A DNA stretch of 6,512 nucleotides from Chloroflexota bacterium (lineage in GTDB: Bacteria; Chloroflexota; Dehalococcoidia; JACPQK01): contig JACPQK010000066.1 of the NCBI GenBank assembly GCA_016190535.1, forward strand, positions 1 to 6,512, given 5' to 3'. A program made the position numbers and the translations under genes. Of this stretch, positions 6,114-6,512 are shown one piece after another. The notes under the pieces are model-generated. The model saw only the letters and a program-made list of their open reading frames with translations, did not search any database and had not been told where the DNA came from. The number at the start of each line of letters is the position of its first letter. Positions within the stretch are counted from its first letter, which is position 1.

Positions 6114-6512
6114 TTAGACCAGGGTGTCCGCTACTATTGCGGCAAAGAGCAGGGCCAGATAAATGTTGGAGGCCAGGAAGGTGCCCAGGGCCCGGGTCCG
6201 ACCGGGAGCGGCATTGAGCCAGCCCACCAGGCTGAGCAGCCCCAGGCCCGCCAGGGCCGCCGTGGCCAAATAGAGAGGGCCGGAGGCTCCCCGCAGTCCC
6301 AGCAGGCTCACTCCCACCAGCAATACGGCGTGGAGGGCGATCCAGCGGGCGGTGGCCCGGTCTCCGGCAACTACGGGGAGCATAGGGACCCTGGCTTGGG
6401 CGTATTCCTCCCTGTGGGCGATGGCGAAGCTCCAGAAGTGCACAGGTGTCCACAGGAAGACTACCAGGGCCAGGGCCAGCGCCGTGGGGCCGATGCCCCC
6501 TGTGGCGGCGGC
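6114..6512 (-). CDS. ctaB: Protoheme IX farnesyltransferase (heme o synthase), C-terminal part
   Basis: The last 132 residues of a CtaB/CyoE-type UbiA-superfamily prenyltransferase, an integral membrane enzyme that transfers a farnesyl group from farnesyl diphosphate to heme b to make heme o for heme-copper oxidases. The visible signature is an ATGGIGP turn (3-9 of this fragment), then VVFLWTPVHFW (17-27), then AHREEYAQARVPMLPVV (32-48); the HFW...Y...VPMLPVV pattern is diagnostic. At the position where many relatives have DDY or KDY this protein has EEY. Hydrophobic segments at about 10-28, 56-72, 80-98 and 112-130 fit the last four membrane helices. The frame stays open to base 6512, so the start, and the N-terminal aspartate-rich substrate motif, lie beyond the right edge. 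The stop is TAA at 6114-6116. Its upstream neighbours are not visible; in other bacteria ctaB often sits with cytochrome oxidase genes. Confidence 0.93.
   Translation of the reverse strand, partial: AAATGGIGPTALALALVVFLWTPVHFWSFAIAHREEYAQARVPMLPVVAGDRATARWIALHAVLLVGVSLLGLRGASGPLYLATAALAGLGLLSLVGWLNAAPGRTRALGTFLASNIYLALLFAAIVADTLV

Noticed and set aside
5926..6117. Possible 63-residue small protein in the holA-ctaB gap
   Set aside because: There is no ribosome site, no recognisable domain, and it runs through the inverted repeats into the ctaB stop codon.
1..6512. A heme-biosynthesis cluster linking hemW and ctaB
   Set aside because: The two genes are about 5 kb apart at opposite ends with unrelated genes between them, so there is no operon evidence; the co-occurrence is probably chance within this window.
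1..6512. CRISPR arrays, tRNA genes, toxin-antitoxin or phage-defence modules
   Set aside because: I looked for regularly spaced repeats, tRNA T-loop signatures and paired small genes on both strands and saw none.

Overview
The window looks like ordinary bacterial chromosome. It is GC-rich and densely coded, with seven protein genes, a mix of GTG and ATG starts, and strongly GC-biased third codon positions in most genes. No rRNA, tRNA, CRISPR array, transposase or phage gene was seen. HolA, HemW and a CtaB-type heme o synthase mark it as bacterial. A heme o synthase usually goes with a heme-copper terminal oxidase, so an aerobic or microaerobic respiratory lifestyle is plausible. The overall flavour (HolA sequence, small one-cluster ferredoxin beside holA, YchF-like protein with a DUF933/TGS tail) is compatible with Chloroflexota, but this is a tentative impression and not a demonstrated placement.

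Layout, left to right. (1) 1-1047, minus strand: hemW, a radical-SAM heme chaperone, cut by the left edge so that its C-terminal tail is missing. (2) 1048-1141: a 94-bp divergent intergenic region holding a near-consensus sigma-70 promoter facing right. (3) 1142-3373, plus strand: a MarR-family regulator followed after a short gap by a 14-helix MFS drug exporter of the DHA2/EmrB-QacA type, a typical self-regulated efflux cassette. (4) 3370-4461, minus strand: a divergent YchF/OLA1-family P-loop NTPase whose stop codon overlaps that of the exporter. (5) 4462-4617: a divergent control region with a possible leaderless promoter for ychF and a small palindrome. (6) 4618-5836, plus strand: a small ferredoxin with only three cluster cysteines, then holA (DNA polymerase III delta subunit) 4 bp downstream, probably one transcript. 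(7) 5837-6113: 277 bp with no convincing gene but two overlapping inverted repeats. (8) 6114-6512, minus strand: the C-terminal 132 residues of protoheme IX farnesyltransferase (ctaB/cyoE), cut by the right edge.

The genes are mostly unrelated housekeeping functions (heme handling, replication, an NTPase). The MarR-MFS pair is an accessory-type module between hemW and ychF. I found no convincing new multi-gene system. The best second-look items are the three-cysteine ferredoxin coupled to holA, the degenerate G3 motif and possible leaderless start of the YchF-like gene, and the mutually exclusive inverted repeats in front of ctaB's 3' end.
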